From Marinobacter sp. NP-4(2019) (GTDB lineage Bacteria > Pseudomonadota > Gammaproteobacteria > Pseudomonadales > Oleiphilaceae), in assembly GCF_003994855.1 (NCBI RefSeq), contig NZ_CP034142.1, positions 1,240,001 to 1,304,000 on the forward strand: DNA of 64,000 bases, written 5' to 3'. Made by a program: the position numbers and the translations under genes. The notes under the pieces are model-generated. The model had not been told where the DNA came from. It did not search any database and worked only from the letters and a program-made list of their open reading frames with translations. This document shows positions 7,676 through 16,595 of this stretch, in pieces (position 1 is the stretch's first letter; each line of letters begins with the position of its first letter).

Positions 7676-10402
7676 ATGATGAACAAAAAGGAACTTCCCC
7701 TCAGGACACTTCTGAAACTCCGTAATGCCTGGGTCGCGTGGCTCCTGCTTGCGGCTTGTATTGTTATCACCTTGCTGCTGTGGCAGCTTTCCATACGCCT
7801 GGTTGAGGATCGCACCGAAGCCCGTTTCCGTACCCAGTCACTCCAGCTCAAAACCGCCATTGAAGAACGTCTGCTGAATCATGAGCAGGTTCTGGCCGGC
7901 AGTGCCGGCCTGTTCGCTGTGGCGGGAACCGTGAGCCGTGACCAATGGCGGGAGTACGTGGACAAAGTCGACATCGATCGTTACTACCCGGGCATTCAGG
8001 GGATCGGGTATGTGGAGCGTATCGGTGTCCGGAATATGGCGGATCACATTTCATCCGTTCGTGCTGAAGGTGTTCACAACTATCTGGTGACACCGCTGGG
8101 ATCGGGGCCGGATTACTATCCGATGGTGTACCTGGAGCCCGGCACCGATCGTAATCGCAGGGCGCTGGGTTACGACGCGTTCAGCGATCCCATCCACCGC
8201 AGGGCGATGGAAGAAGCCCGTGATGGGGCAAAACCAACGGTTACCGGGAAAGTTATCCTGATTCAGGAAGAGGTGGCGGAAGATCAGGCCAGTTTCCTGA
8301 TGTATTACCCGGTGTATCAGGGCGGAGACGTTCCGGAGCTTCGTGTGGAGCGCCGAATGATGCTCGCAGGCTTCGTGTTCAGCGCGTTTCGTATGAACAA
8401 CCTGCTTGACGGTATCGTTGGTCTGATTTCGCCTTTCCTCGACGTGCGTATCTACGATGGTGATCAGGTTTCCCGGGATACGCTGATGTATGGTTCCAAT
8501 CTGGGGTCACTGGATAACGACTTCAGCTTTGATATGAGCCAGACGATTCGCCACGGCGGCAGGAACTGGTTGTTGCAGACCCGCTCGACCCCTGCCTTCG
8601 ATTATCTGGCTTCCGATCCCCGCCCGCCGATTGTGTTAGGGGCTGGCATTGTCATCAGTTTCCTGCTGTTCCTGTCCGCCCTCACACTGATTCGCTCCCG
8701 TATCCTGGCGCAGGTAGGCGCTGGCCGATACCGCGCCATTACCGAGGGTGCGGCCAATGTCACCCTGGTGCTCAGCCGTGAGGGCGAGCCTCAATACGCC
8801 AGTCCGTCTAGCAAGGATATATTGGGTTTTGATCCCGAAAAATTGCAGGAGCTGGATTTTGAGTCGATTGTCCATGGTGATGACTGGCCTCAGTTGGTGA
8901 CGGGGTTTGAAGAATCCGTTGGTGCTCCGGGCAAGCAGATGCCGGTTATCCGTGCACGGGTCCGTGACGCCCACGGCCAGTGGCGGGACATGGAAGGAAC
9001 CTATACCGCTATGCTGAATGTGCCGGGGGTAGACGGCGTGGTGTTGAGCTTGCGGGATCTGACCCAGTTGAAAGCGGCCCAGTCGGAGCTGCATCGCCTG
9101 GCATTTTATGACCCTCTGACGGGGCTGGCTAACCGTCAGTTGTTCCGTGACCGGCTGAATCACGTGGTTCGTCGCAGTCGTCGTAGTGGGGAGCCGGCGG
9201 CGCTGATGTTTCTGGATCTTGATGGCTTCAAGCGGATCAACGACACCCTGGGCCACGATTCCGGTGATGAGCTGCTCAAACGGGTCGCCCAGTGGCTTAC
9301 GGGTTGTGTGCGGGAGGAGGATTCTGTTGCCCGCCTGGGCGGTGATGAGTTCGTGGTGCTGCTGTCGCATATCAGTGGTCCGGACGCTGCCGGCAAGGTG
9401 GCTGAAACCATCCTGCGGCGACTGTGTCAGCGAATCCGTCTGAATGAGCATGAAGTGGGGATTACGGTCAGTATCGGTATTACCATGATTCCGCACGACA
9501 GCGAGGAATCCGGCACGTTGATGAAGTACGCCGACCTTGCCATGTACCGGGCCAAGGAGATGGGCAGGAACACCTACCAGTTCTTTACTCCCGCGATGAA
9601 TATCCAGGCGGCCCGTCGCCTGCTGCAGCAGGAGGAGTTGGCCACGGCCCTGGACGGAGACCGGTTTGTGCTGCACTACCAGCCCAAGGTGGATCTGGAA
9701 ACTGAACGGGTTATCGGTGTCGAGGCGTTCTTGCGCTGGCACCATCCGGAGAAAGGTTTGGTGTCGGCACAGCAGTTTATAGGGCTTGCGGAAGAAACCG
9801 GCCTGATTGTGCGTCTGGGCGAGCTGGCCTTGCGGCAGGCCTGTATCCAGGTTCAGGCGCTTGAGCGAGCCGGGTTCGAGTCCCTGAAGATGGCGGTCAA
9901 TCTCTCGGTGCGCCAGCTGACAGACTCCGGATTCCTGGATATGGTGCGTCAGGTGATCACCGAAACCGGCGTGTCGCCGGAGCGACTGGAGCTGGAAATG
10001 CCGGCCGAGTTGCTTAATGAGGACCCCCGCATGTTGCGGGATCTGCTGGTTTCCCTGCACGATCTGGGCGTTTGCCTGATTCTCGACGATTTCGGTACGG
10101 GATCATGCTCGCTCGTGGCACTGCAACAACTGCCGCTCAATGTTATCAAAATCGACCACCGGTTTATTCGCGACATCCCCTACAATGTCAGTGCTACTGA
10201 TGTGGCGTCCGCCGTGATTGCCCTGGCCAGGAAACTGCACCTGACGGTTGTGGCCGAGGGTGTGGAAACCCCGCAACAGCTCAGCTTCCTGAAGACCGCC
10301 GGTTGCGCCCAGTGTCAGGGCAATCTGTTCAGCTATCCGCTGGACGAGGATGCCCTGATCGGCTTCCTGATTCGGCAGTATGAGCGACCGCTTATTTCCT
10401 GA
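7676..10402 (+). CDS. Membrane CHASE-PAS-GGDEF-EAL cyclic-di-GMP protein
   Basis: A 908-residue signalling protein. Two membrane helices (residues about 18-40 and 320-342) frame a periplasmic CHASE sensor domain with its typical YPGIQGIGYVERI stretch. A PAS domain (about 350-470) follows, then GGDEF, then EAL. The GGDEF motif is intact (ARLGGDEFVVLL, near residue 555), with a product-inhibition site REED five residues before it. In the EAL domain the signature reads EAFLRW instead of EALxRW, and LELEMPAE replaces the usual LELEITE. DDFGTG, KID, AEGVET and QG are kept. Diguanylate cyclase activity is therefore likely; phosphodiesterase activity is doubtful. It lies alone between the mucD terminator and lepA. 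The ligand is unknown. Confidence 0.93.
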   Translation: MMNKKELPLRTLLKLRNAWVAWLLLAACIVITLLLWQLSIRLVEDRTEARFRTQSLQLKTAIEERLLNHEQVLAGSAGLFAVAGTVSRDQWREYVDKVDIDRYYPGIQGIGYVERIGVRNMADHISSVRAEGVHNYLVTPLGSGPDYYPMVYLEPGTDRNRRALGYDAFSDPIHRRAMEEARDGAKPTVTGKVILIQEEVAEDQASFLMYYPVYQGGDVPELRVERRMMLAGFVFSAFRMNNLLDGIVGLISPFLDVRIYDGDQVSRDTLMYGSNLGSLDNDFSFDMSQTIRHGGRNWLLQTRSTPAFDYLASDPRPPIVLGAGIVISFLLFLSALTLIRSRILAQVGAGRYRAITEGAANVTLVLSREGEPQYASPSSKDILGFDPEKLQELDFESIVHGDDWPQLVTGFEESVGAPGKQMPVIRARVRDAHGQWRDMEGTYTAMLNVPGVDGVVLSLRDLTQLKAAQSELHRLAFYDPLTGLANRQLFRDRLNHVVRRSRRSGEPAALMFLDLDGFKRINDTLGHDSGDELLKRVAQWLTGCVREEDSVARLGGDEFVVLLSHISGPDAAGKVAETILRRLCQRIRLNEHEVGITVSIGITMIPHDSEESGTLMKYADLAMYRAKEMGRNTYQFFTPAMNIQAARRLLQQEELATALDGDRFVLHYQPKVDLETERVIGVEAFLRWHHPEKGLVSAQQFIGLAEETGLIVRLGELALRQACIQVQALERAGFESLKMAVNLSVRQLTDSGFLDMVRQVITETGVSPERLELEMPAELLNEDPRMLRDLLVSLHDLGVCLILDDFGTGSCSLVALQQLPLNVIKIDHRFIRDIPYNVSATDVASAVIALARKLHLTVVAEGVETPQQLSFLKTAGCAQCQGNLFSYPLDEDALIGFLIRQYERPLIS

Positions 10403-10500
10403 TCATGGCAATGGCGGCGAGTAACCGGTAAAATCACGCCGTTCCCGGACTGCGGTAGCGGCCCCTCCGGGCTCAATCCTTCGTCTTATATGAGTATTCA

Positions 10501-12309
10501 TTGTCTGTGACTGAACTGAGCCGAATCCGTAACTTTTCCATCATCGCCCACATCGACCATGGTAAATCCACACTCGCGGACCGTTTTATCCAGGTTTGCG
10601 GTGGCCTGACCGACCGTGAAATGGCCGAACAGGTCCTGGACTCCATGGATCTTGAACGTGAGCGCGGGATTACCATCAAGGCCCAGAGCGTCACGCTCAA
10701 CTACAAGGCCCGGGATGGTCAGGAATACAAGCTGAATTTTATCGATACCCCGGGGCATGTCGATTTCTCCTATGAGGTGTCGCGCTCTCTATACGCCTGT
10801 GAGGGGGCATTGCTGGTGGTGGATGCCGGGCAGGGCGTGGAAGCCCAGTCCGTGGCCAATTGCTACACCGCCATAGAGCAGGGTCTGGAAGTGGTACCGG
10901 TTCTCAATAAAATGGATCTGCCCCAGGCAGAGCCGGAACGGGTGGCTGCAGAGATTGAGGATATTATCGGTATTGAGGCGTCCGATGCCGTGCGTTGCAG
11001 TGCCAAGAGCGGACTGGGCGTTGAGGATGTACTGGAGGACCTGATCCGGAAGATTCCGCCGCCCAAGGGTGATCGGGGGGCCCCGTTGCAGGCACTGATC
11101 ATTGATTCCTGGTTTGATAACTATCTGGGCGTGGTCTCCCTGGTGCGGGTCACCGAGGGTACCCTGAAAAAGGGTGACAAAATCGTGATCAAGTCCACGG
11201 GCAAGGCCTGGAACGCCGACAAGGTGGGCATCTTCAATCCCAAGCCAAAGGATACCGATGTTCTTGAGGCCGGTGATGTGGGCTTCGTGGTGGCGGGCAT
11301 CAAGGACATCCATGGTGCGCCGGTGGGGGATACCATCGTGCATCAGAAGTTCTCGCAGGAGACACCGATGCTGCCGGGGTTCAAAAAAGTGAAACCCCAG
11401 GTGTACGCCGGTCTGTTCCCGGTCAGTGCGGATGATTATGACGATTTCCGGGATGCGCTGGAGAAACTGACCCTGAACGATGCCTCGCTGTTTTTCGAGC
11501 CGGAAAATTCCGATGCCCTGGGCTTCGGATTCCGTTGTGGCTTCCTCGGCATGCTCCACATGGAAATTATCCAGGAGCGGCTGGAGCGGGAATACGACAT
11601 TGACCTCATTACCACCGCGCCGACGGTCATCTATGAGGTGCTGACCAAGCAGAATGAGACACTGTCGGTGGACAACCCGTCACGGCTTCCGGATGTTGGT
11701 TCCATAGAGGAAATGCGAGAGCCTATCGTCGAGGCCAACATTCTGGTGCCCCAGGAGCATCTTGGTAATGTCATCGCCCTGTGCGAAGAGAAGCGGGGTG
11801 TTCAAAAGCATATGCATTTCATGTCGACCCAGGTGCAGCTCACCTATGAGCTGCCCATGGCGGAAGTGGTGATGGATTTCTTTGATCGCATCAAGTCCGC
11901 AAGCCGTGGTTTTGCGTCTCTGGACTACCACTTCATCCGTTTCCAGCCGGCCAACCTGGTACGCCTTGATGTGTTGATCAATGGCGAGCGGGTGGATGCC
12001 CTGGCGTTGATCGTGCATAAGGAACAGGCTCACTACAAGGGCCGGCAGCTGATCGAAAAAATGAAGGAGCTGATTCCGCGCCAGATGTTTGATATTGCCA
12101 TTCAGGCTGCCATCGGCACTCACGTGGTGTCACGGGTCACGGTGAAGGCGCTTCGCAAGAATGTAACCGCCAAGTGTTACGGTGGTGATGTGAGCCGTAA
12201 GAAGAAACTGCTGCAAAAGCAGAAAGAAGGTAAAAAACGCATGAAGCAACTGGGCAACGTTGAGGTGCCTCAGGAAGCCTTCCTTGCTGTACTGAAAGTG
12301 GATAAATAA
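10501..12309 (+). CDS. lepA: Elongation factor 4 (LepA)
   Basis: Ribosome-associated translational GTPase that acts on initiation and back-translocation. It has all G motifs: AHIDHGKST (P-loop), DTPGHVDFSYEVSRSLYACEG, NKMDLPQAEPE and CSAKSGLG, followed by the LepA-specific C-terminal domain (NVTAKCYGGDVSRKKKLLQK). About 602 residues, normal. The start is TTG 10501 or GTG 10507; ATG at 10490 is out of frame, and no strong ribosome site is present. Homologues usually begin only a few residues before RIRNFSIIAHIDHGK. lepB follows 11 bp later, the conserved pairing. Confidence 0.97.
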   Translation: MSVTELSRIRNFSIIAHIDHGKSTLADRFIQVCGGLTDREMAEQVLDSMDLERERGITIKAQSVTLNYKARDGQEYKLNFIDTPGHVDFSYEVSRSLYACEGALLVVDAGQGVEAQSVANCYTAIEQGLEVVPVLNKMDLPQAEPERVAAEIEDIIGIEASDAVRCSAKSGLGVEDVLEDLIRKIPPPKGDRGAPLQALIIDSWFDNYLGVVSLVRVTEGTLKKGDKIVIKSTGKAWNADKVGIFNPKPKDTDVLEAGDVGFVVAGIKDIHGAPVGDTIVHQKFSQETPMLPGFKKVKPQVYAGLFPVSADDYDDFRDALEKLTLNDASLFFEPENSDALGFGFRCGFLGMLHMEIIQERLEREYDIDLITTAPTVIYEVLTKQNETLSVDNPSRLPDVGSIEEMREPIVEANILVPQEHLGNVIALCEEKRGVQKHMHFMSTQVQLTYELPMAEVVMDFFDRIKSASRGFASLDYHFIRFQPANLVRLDVLINGERVDALALIVHKEQAHYKGRQLIEKMKELIPRQMFDIAIQAAIGTHVVSRVTVKALRKNVTAKCYGGDVSRKKKLLQKQKEGKKRMKQLGNVEVPQEAFLAVLKVDK

Positions 12310-12320
12310 AAGGCACCTGA

Positions 12321-13109
12321 ATGGATATTGATTTTCCCCTGGTCCTGGTTGTACTGACGTTTGCAACAGGCCTTATCTGGCTGGCTGACAAGCTGTTTCT
12401 CCGCAAGCGCAGAATGGCCGGTGTGCCAGCCGGTGACGGTTCACAGGAAAATGAGGCGGAAGCCCCCAAAGAGCCCTATCTGGTAGACCTGAGTCGCTCC
12501 TTCTTTCCGGTGTTGGCAATTGTCCTGGTGCTGCGTTCCTTCCTGGTGGAGCCCTTCCAGATACCGTCAGGGTCCATGCTGCCGACTCTGGAAGTTGGTG
12601 ATTTTATTCTGGTGAACAAGTTTGCCTATGGCTTGCGACTGCCCGTAGCAGGCACGAAGGTGCTTGAAGTCGATGATCCGGAGCGTGGGGACGTGATGGT
12701 CTTCCGTTACCCGGAGGATGGCCATACCAACTACATCAAGCGTGTGGTGGGGTTGCCCGGGGATCATATTCGCTACCGTAACAAGGAGCTGTTTATTAAC
12801 GGTGACAAGGTGGAGTCGCAGTTCGTGGCGCGGCTACCACCGCTGGAACTTCGCCGGGAGGCTCTGGGGGAAACGGAGCATGACCTCTTTCTGACTTTGG
12901 GGCGTCCCGGCGGTTCCGGTGAAGGGGAATGGACAGTTCCCGAAGGGCATTACTTCGTGATGGGTGACAATCGTGACAACAGTAACGACAGTCGATACTG
13001 GGGAACAGTGCCCGACGAGCTGATTGTAGGTAAGGCATTTGCCATCTGGATGCACTGGAAATCGCTCACCAGTCTGCCATCCTTTGATCGTGTCGGCGGC
13101 ATTGACTAA
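12321..13109 (+). CDS. lepB: Signal peptidase I
   Basis: Inner-membrane protease that removes signal peptides from exported proteins. 262 residues with two N-terminal hydrophobic segments (about 7-22 and 60-77), then the catalytic SGSMLPTL box (Ser85) and the general base Lys140 in GHTNYIKRVVGLPGD. The C-terminal GDNRDNSNDSRYWG box E is present. It is a little shorter than E. coli LepB (324), like the Pseudomonas enzyme. It is 11 bp after lepA and 21 bp before the DUF4845 gene. Confidence 0.97.
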   Translation: MDIDFPLVLVVLTFATGLIWLADKLFLRKRRMAGVPAGDGSQENEAEAPKEPYLVDLSRSFFPVLAIVLVLRSFLVEPFQIPSGSMLPTLEVGDFILVNKFAYGLRLPVAGTKVLEVDDPERGDVMVFRYPEDGHTNYIKRVVGLPGDHIRYRNKELFINGDKVESQFVARLPPLELRREALGETEHDLFLTLGRPGGSGEGEWTVPEGHYFVMGDNRDNSNDSRYWGTVPDELIVGKAFAIWMHWKSLTSLPSFDRVGGID

Positions 13110-13130
13110 TTCTCAAGGAGTGCAGTTCGA

Positions 13131-13520
13131 ATGCAGAAGAATAAATTCTCCTCAATGAAGCGTCAGGGAGGGGCTTCGGCTCTCACCATGCTGGTTATGG
13201 TGCTGTTTTTTGGCAGCCTGCTGACACTGGTGATCAAACTGGGGCCGGCCTATCTGGATGACATTACTATTCAGGAAGCCCTGGAAGGGCTGGAAGGCAC
13301 GGAAGGTCTTTCGACCATGGGGCCACCTCAGGTCCGTAGCCTGATCAATAAAAGGTTGAGTGTGAATAACGTCCGCGGCTTTGATGCCAAACAGATCAGC
13401 GTTGAGAAAAATGGTGAATTTGTGGTGATCAAGGTCGACTACGAAGTGCGTAATAACCTGTTCCGCAATGTGGATACCGTTATTCACTTCAAACACGAAT
13501 ACGAGATGAAGGGCAAGTGA
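13131..13520 (+). CDS. DUF4845 single-pass membrane protein
   Basis: A 129-residue protein with one N-terminal membrane helix (SALTMLVMVLFFGSLLTLVIKLGPAYLDD) and a soluble, presumably periplasmic part. It fits the DUF4845 family, found between lepB and rnc in many gammaproteobacteria and of unknown function. Its stop TGA overlaps the GTG start of rnc. AAGGAG precedes the ATG region (13115-13120). The placement suggests a role linked to membrane protein processing, but nothing in the sequence proves it. Confidence 0.85.
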   Translation: MQKNKFSSMKRQGGASALTMLVMVLFFGSLLTLVIKLGPAYLDDITIQEALEGLEGTEGLSTMGPPQVRSLINKRLSVNNVRGFDAKQISVEKNGEFVVIKVDYEVRNNLFRNVDTVIHFKHEYEMKGK

Positions 13521-14206
13521 GTTCGCAACCGGATCTGGAACAGCTACAACGCCGAATAGGGTATCAGTTCAAGGCGCCGGAGCGCCTGTTGCTGGCTCTG
13601 ACCCACCGCAGTTACGGCAATCAGAATAATGAACGGCTGGAGTTCCTGGGGGATTCCATCGTTAATATGGTGATCGCCGAGCATCTTTACCTGCAGTTCG
13701 AAAAAGCCCGGGAAGGCCAGTTGAGCCGTTTGCGTGCCCGTATGGTCAAAGGTGTGACCCTGGCAGAAATTGGCCGTGAATTTGAGCTGGGAAAATATCT
13801 CAGGCTGGGTTCCGGCGAGTTGAAAAGCGGCGGATTTCGCCGGGAATCGATTCTCGCCGATGCCGTGGAGTCCATCATCGGCGCGATCTACCTCGACAGC
13901 GATTTTGATACTTGCCGGCAGCAGGTGCTGCGCTGGTTTGAGAGGCGGCTGAAGAACCTGGATCTCCAGGACACCCAGAAAGACCCGAAAACCCGGCTTC
14001 AGGAATACCTGCAGTCTCGTCAGTTCCCGCTGCCGCGGTACGATGTCATCTCGGTGGACGGAGAAGCCCATGCACAGACTTTCCATGTTTCCTGCGCTTT
14101 GCCGTCATTGGGGCGTAAAACGTCCGGCGTCGGCAGCAGTCGTCGTATTGCCGAGCAGCAGGCCGCCCGTAATGCCCTGAAGGAACTGGGTGTGGAGAAT
14201 GACTAA
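13517..14206 (+). CDS. rnc: Ribonuclease III
   Basis: Double-strand-specific endoribonuclease that processes rRNA precursors and structured mRNAs. 229 residues, normal size. The catalytic signature NERLEFLGDSIV (Glu39, Glu42, Asp46) lies in the N-terminal domain, a second acidic site in ADAVESIIGAIYLD, and a C-terminal double-stranded RNA-binding domain starts near residue 155 (DPKTRLQEYLQ... SSRRIAEQQAARNAL). GTG at 13517 overlaps the previous stop (GTGA). The rnc-era-recO order is widely conserved. Confidence 0.97.
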   Translation: MSSQPDLEQLQRRIGYQFKAPERLLLALTHRSYGNQNNERLEFLGDSIVNMVIAEHLYLQFEKAREGQLSRLRARMVKGVTLAEIGREFELGKYLRLGSGELKSGGFRRESILADAVESIIGAIYLDSDFDTCRQQVLRWFERRLKNLDLQDTQKDPKTRLQEYLQSRQFPLPRYDVISVDGEAHAQTFHVSCALPSLGRKTSGVGSSRRIAEQQAARNALKELGVEND

Positions 14207-15123
14207 TGAATGATGTTACCCGTCCGGACGACCCGGACAGCCGGTGTGGTTTTGTTGCCATTGTCGGCCGCCCGAATGTGGGCAAGTCCACATTGTTGAA
14301 TCATATACTTGGCCAGAAGCTGAGCATAACTTCCCGCAAGCCCCAGACGACACGCCATCAGGTGCTGGGGATCAAGACCATGGGACCGGTGCAGGCGATC
14401 TACGTGGATACTCCAGGTATGCACGAGGAAGAGCCCAGGGCGTTGAATCGCTACATGAACAAGGCGGCGACCTCGGCACTGATCGATGTGGATGTGGTGG
14501 TGTTTGTGGTTGACCAGATGGCCTGGACCACGGCGGATGAGCTGGTTCTGGAAAAGCTGTCCAGACTCAAATGCCCGGTGATCCTGGCAGTCAACAAGGT
14601 CGACAAGATCGACAAGCGCGAAGCGCTGTTGCCACATCTGGACATGCTGTCGAAGAAGCGGGAGTTTACCGAGATCATTCCGCTGTCAGCCCTCAAGGAG
14701 ATGAACCTGCAGCCACTGGAAGAGGCTGTTGGCCGCTATCTCCCGCAGAGCGTGCATTTCTATCCGGATGACCAGGTGACTGATCGTAGTGAGCGGTTTA
14801 TGGCAGCTGAGATGGTCCGCGAGAAAATTACCCGGCAGCTGGGTGCGGAACTGCCGTATTCCGTGGCGGTTGAAATTGAAGAGTTCCGCCGTGATGGCAA
14901 GACCCTGCATATTTCTGCACTTATTCTGGTGGAGCGGGAAGGCCAGAAGAAAATTATCATCGGCGACAAGGGCGAGCGGATGCGCCGTATTGGCCAGGAA
15001 GCCCGTACAGACATGGAGCGGTTGTTCGACAGCAAGGTCATGCTCCGCCTGTGGGTCAAGGTCAAGCGGGGCTGGGCCGATAGCGACCGGGCCCTGAAGA
15101 GCCTGGGCATGAACGATTTCTGA
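14206..15123 (+). CDS. era: GTPase Era
   Basis: Essential GTPase that binds the 3' end of 16S rRNA during 30S assembly. Visible are G1 (IVGRPNVGKSTLLN), G3 (DTPGMH), G4 (NKVDKID) and a C-terminal KH domain (KKIIIGDKGERMRRIGQEAR). 305 residues is typical. Its ATG shares one base with the rnc stop (TAATG), so translation is probably coupled. Confidence 0.98.
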   Translation: MNDVTRPDDPDSRCGFVAIVGRPNVGKSTLLNHILGQKLSITSRKPQTTRHQVLGIKTMGPVQAIYVDTPGMHEEEPRALNRYMNKAATSALIDVDVVVFVVDQMAWTTADELVLEKLSRLKCPVILAVNKVDKIDKREALLPHLDMLSKKREFTEIIPLSALKEMNLQPLEEAVGRYLPQSVHFYPDDQVTDRSERFMAAEMVREKITRQLGAELPYSVAVEIEEFRRDGKTLHISALILVEREGQKKIIIGDKGERMRRIGQEARTDMERLFDSKVMLRLWVKVKRGWADSDRALKSLGMNDF

Positions 15124-15130
15124 GCACAGC

Positions 15131-15859
15131 ATGGCCGGGACAGTACAGCAGGAACCGGCGTATGTGCTCCATCGCCGTCCCTGGCGGGAAACCAGCCTTC
15201 AGGTCGACGTATTTACCCTGAACGCAGGGCGGGTGTCGTTGATTGCCCGGGGTGCCAACAGCGCCAGGAGTCCGCTCAAGGCCCAGTTGCAGCCATTCCA
15301 ACCGTTGATGCTGAACTGGACCGGGCGGGGTAACCTGAAAACCCTGACCCAGGCCGAAATCCGTAGCGGGCCCTCACTTAATCGTACGGCGGCACTATAC
15401 AGCGGACTGTATATTAACGAGCTGCTGCAGAGAGTTCTGCCGGCAGCAGACCCTCATCCCTCCCTGTTCGCCGCCTATATCCATGTAATTACAGAACTTT
15501 CGGAAACGGATGATGTTGAACCGGTATTGCGCCGGTTTGAATATTCATTCGCTGAGGCGTTGGGGTACAGTTTTTCCTGGGACGTTACGACGGATTCCGG
15601 AGTCGGGGTCGAGGCGGGCCAAAGCTATTGCTATGATCCGGAGAGAGGCATCCTGCAGCGTCCGGACGAGAACGTACGGTTGCGGAACCTGTCGGGGGAT
15701 ACCCTGATAGCTCTGGCGTCAGGTGATCTCGAATCACCGGAATGCCGCCGTGTAGCCAAACGGGTTACGCGGGTGTTGGTGGACTACTTGTTACAGGGCC
15801 GGCCGCTGCACAGCCGAAGCCTTTTCAGTCATGTTCGGAGAGAATCGAATGAATCCTAG
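15131..15859 (+). CDS. recO: DNA repair protein RecO
   Basis: Loads RecA at single-strand gaps with RecR. The N-terminal OB fold is recognisable (AYVLHRRPWRETSLQVDVFT ... VSLIARGANSARSPLKAQLQPFQPL), followed by the helical C-terminal part. 242 residues, normal. It starts 7 bp after era; pdxJ begins inside its last codons. Confidence 0.95.
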   Translation: MAGTVQQEPAYVLHRRPWRETSLQVDVFTLNAGRVSLIARGANSARSPLKAQLQPFQPLMLNWTGRGNLKTLTQAEIRSGPSLNRTAALYSGLYINELLQRVLPAADPHPSLFAAYIHVITELSETDDVEPVLRRFEYSFAEALGYSFSWDVTTDSGVGVEAGQSYCYDPERGILQRPDENVRLRNLSGDTLIALASGDLESPECRRVAKRVTRVLVDYLLQGRPLHSRSLFSHVRRESNES

Positions 15860-16589
15860 AGTGTTACTTGGTGTGAACATCGATCACGTGGCAACCCTCC
15901 GTCAGGCTCGGGGCACACGCTATCCGGATCCGGTACAGGCGGCCTTGCTGGCCGAGGAGGCTGGCGCAGACGGAATTACCATTCATCCTCGTGAGGATCG
16001 CCGTCACATTCAGGATCGCGATGTACTGATGCTCAAGGAGACCCTGCAGACAAAGATGAACCTGGAGATGGCCGTCACCGACGCCATGCTGGCGTTTGCG
16101 GAACAGGTCCGTCCGGAATGTGCGTGTCTTGTTCCGGAAAAGCGGGAGGAGCTCACCACCGAAGGCGGGCTGGATGTTGATGGTCAGGAGGCCCGGGTGG
16201 CCAAGGCCTGCGAGCGTCTGGCGAAAATCGGTGTCGAGGTGTCATTGTTCATTGATCCGGATCCGGTACAGATTGATGCCGCCGTTCGCTGCGGTGCTCC
16301 GGTGGTGGAACTGCATACCGGAGAATACGCCGAGGCTGATGATCCCCAAGCGTCAGAGGCTGCCTTCAAGGTGCTGGCGGATGCGGTGGCCTACGCCCGT
16401 AAAAAGGGGCTTGTGGTGAATGCTGGCCATGGCCTGCATTATCACAACACCGAACGGGTGGCGGCAATTCCCGGCATTAATGAGCTTAACATCGGCCATG
16501 CCATTATTGCCCGGGCAGTCTTTACCGGCCTGAAAGAGGCCGTACGGGACATGAAGGCCATTATCGAGAGTGCACGTCTGGGCAGTTAA
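15849..16589 (+). CDS. pdxJ: Pyridoxine 5'-phosphate synthase
   Basis: Joins 3-amino-2-oxopropyl phosphate and deoxyxylulose 5-phosphate to make pyridoxine 5'-phosphate. The TIM-barrel protein has the family landmarks NIDHVATLRQARGT near the start, GADGITIHPREDRRHI, and NAGHGLHYHN in the C-terminal third. ATG 15849 (MNPRVLLGVNIDH) is preferred over ATG 15831 because GGAGAGA precedes it and homologues begin there. That gives 246 residues and an 11 bp overlap with recO. The downstream neighbour is convergent, 6 bp away. Confidence 0.97.
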   Translation: MNPRVLLGVNIDHVATLRQARGTRYPDPVQAALLAEEAGADGITIHPREDRRHIQDRDVLMLKETLQTKMNLEMAVTDAMLAFAEQVRPECACLVPEKREELTTEGGLDVDGQEARVAKACERLAKIGVEVSLFIDPDPVQIDAAVRCGAPVVELHTGEYAEADDPQASEAAFKVLADAVAYARKKGLVVNAGHGLHYHNTERVAAIPGINELNIGHAIIARAVFTGLKEAVRDMKAIIESARLGS

Positions 16590-16595
16590 GTTGCC

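Noticed and set aside
8636..10060. 474-codon open frame antisense to the CHASE-PAS-GGDEF-EAL gene
   Set aside because: No recognisable domain; a long antisense opening is expected from the codon bias of a high-GC gene. The same holds for the antisense frames at 6098-7252, 28078-29262 and 34802-35872.
10490..10492. ATG as the start of lepA
   Set aside because: It is out of frame with the LepA reading frame.
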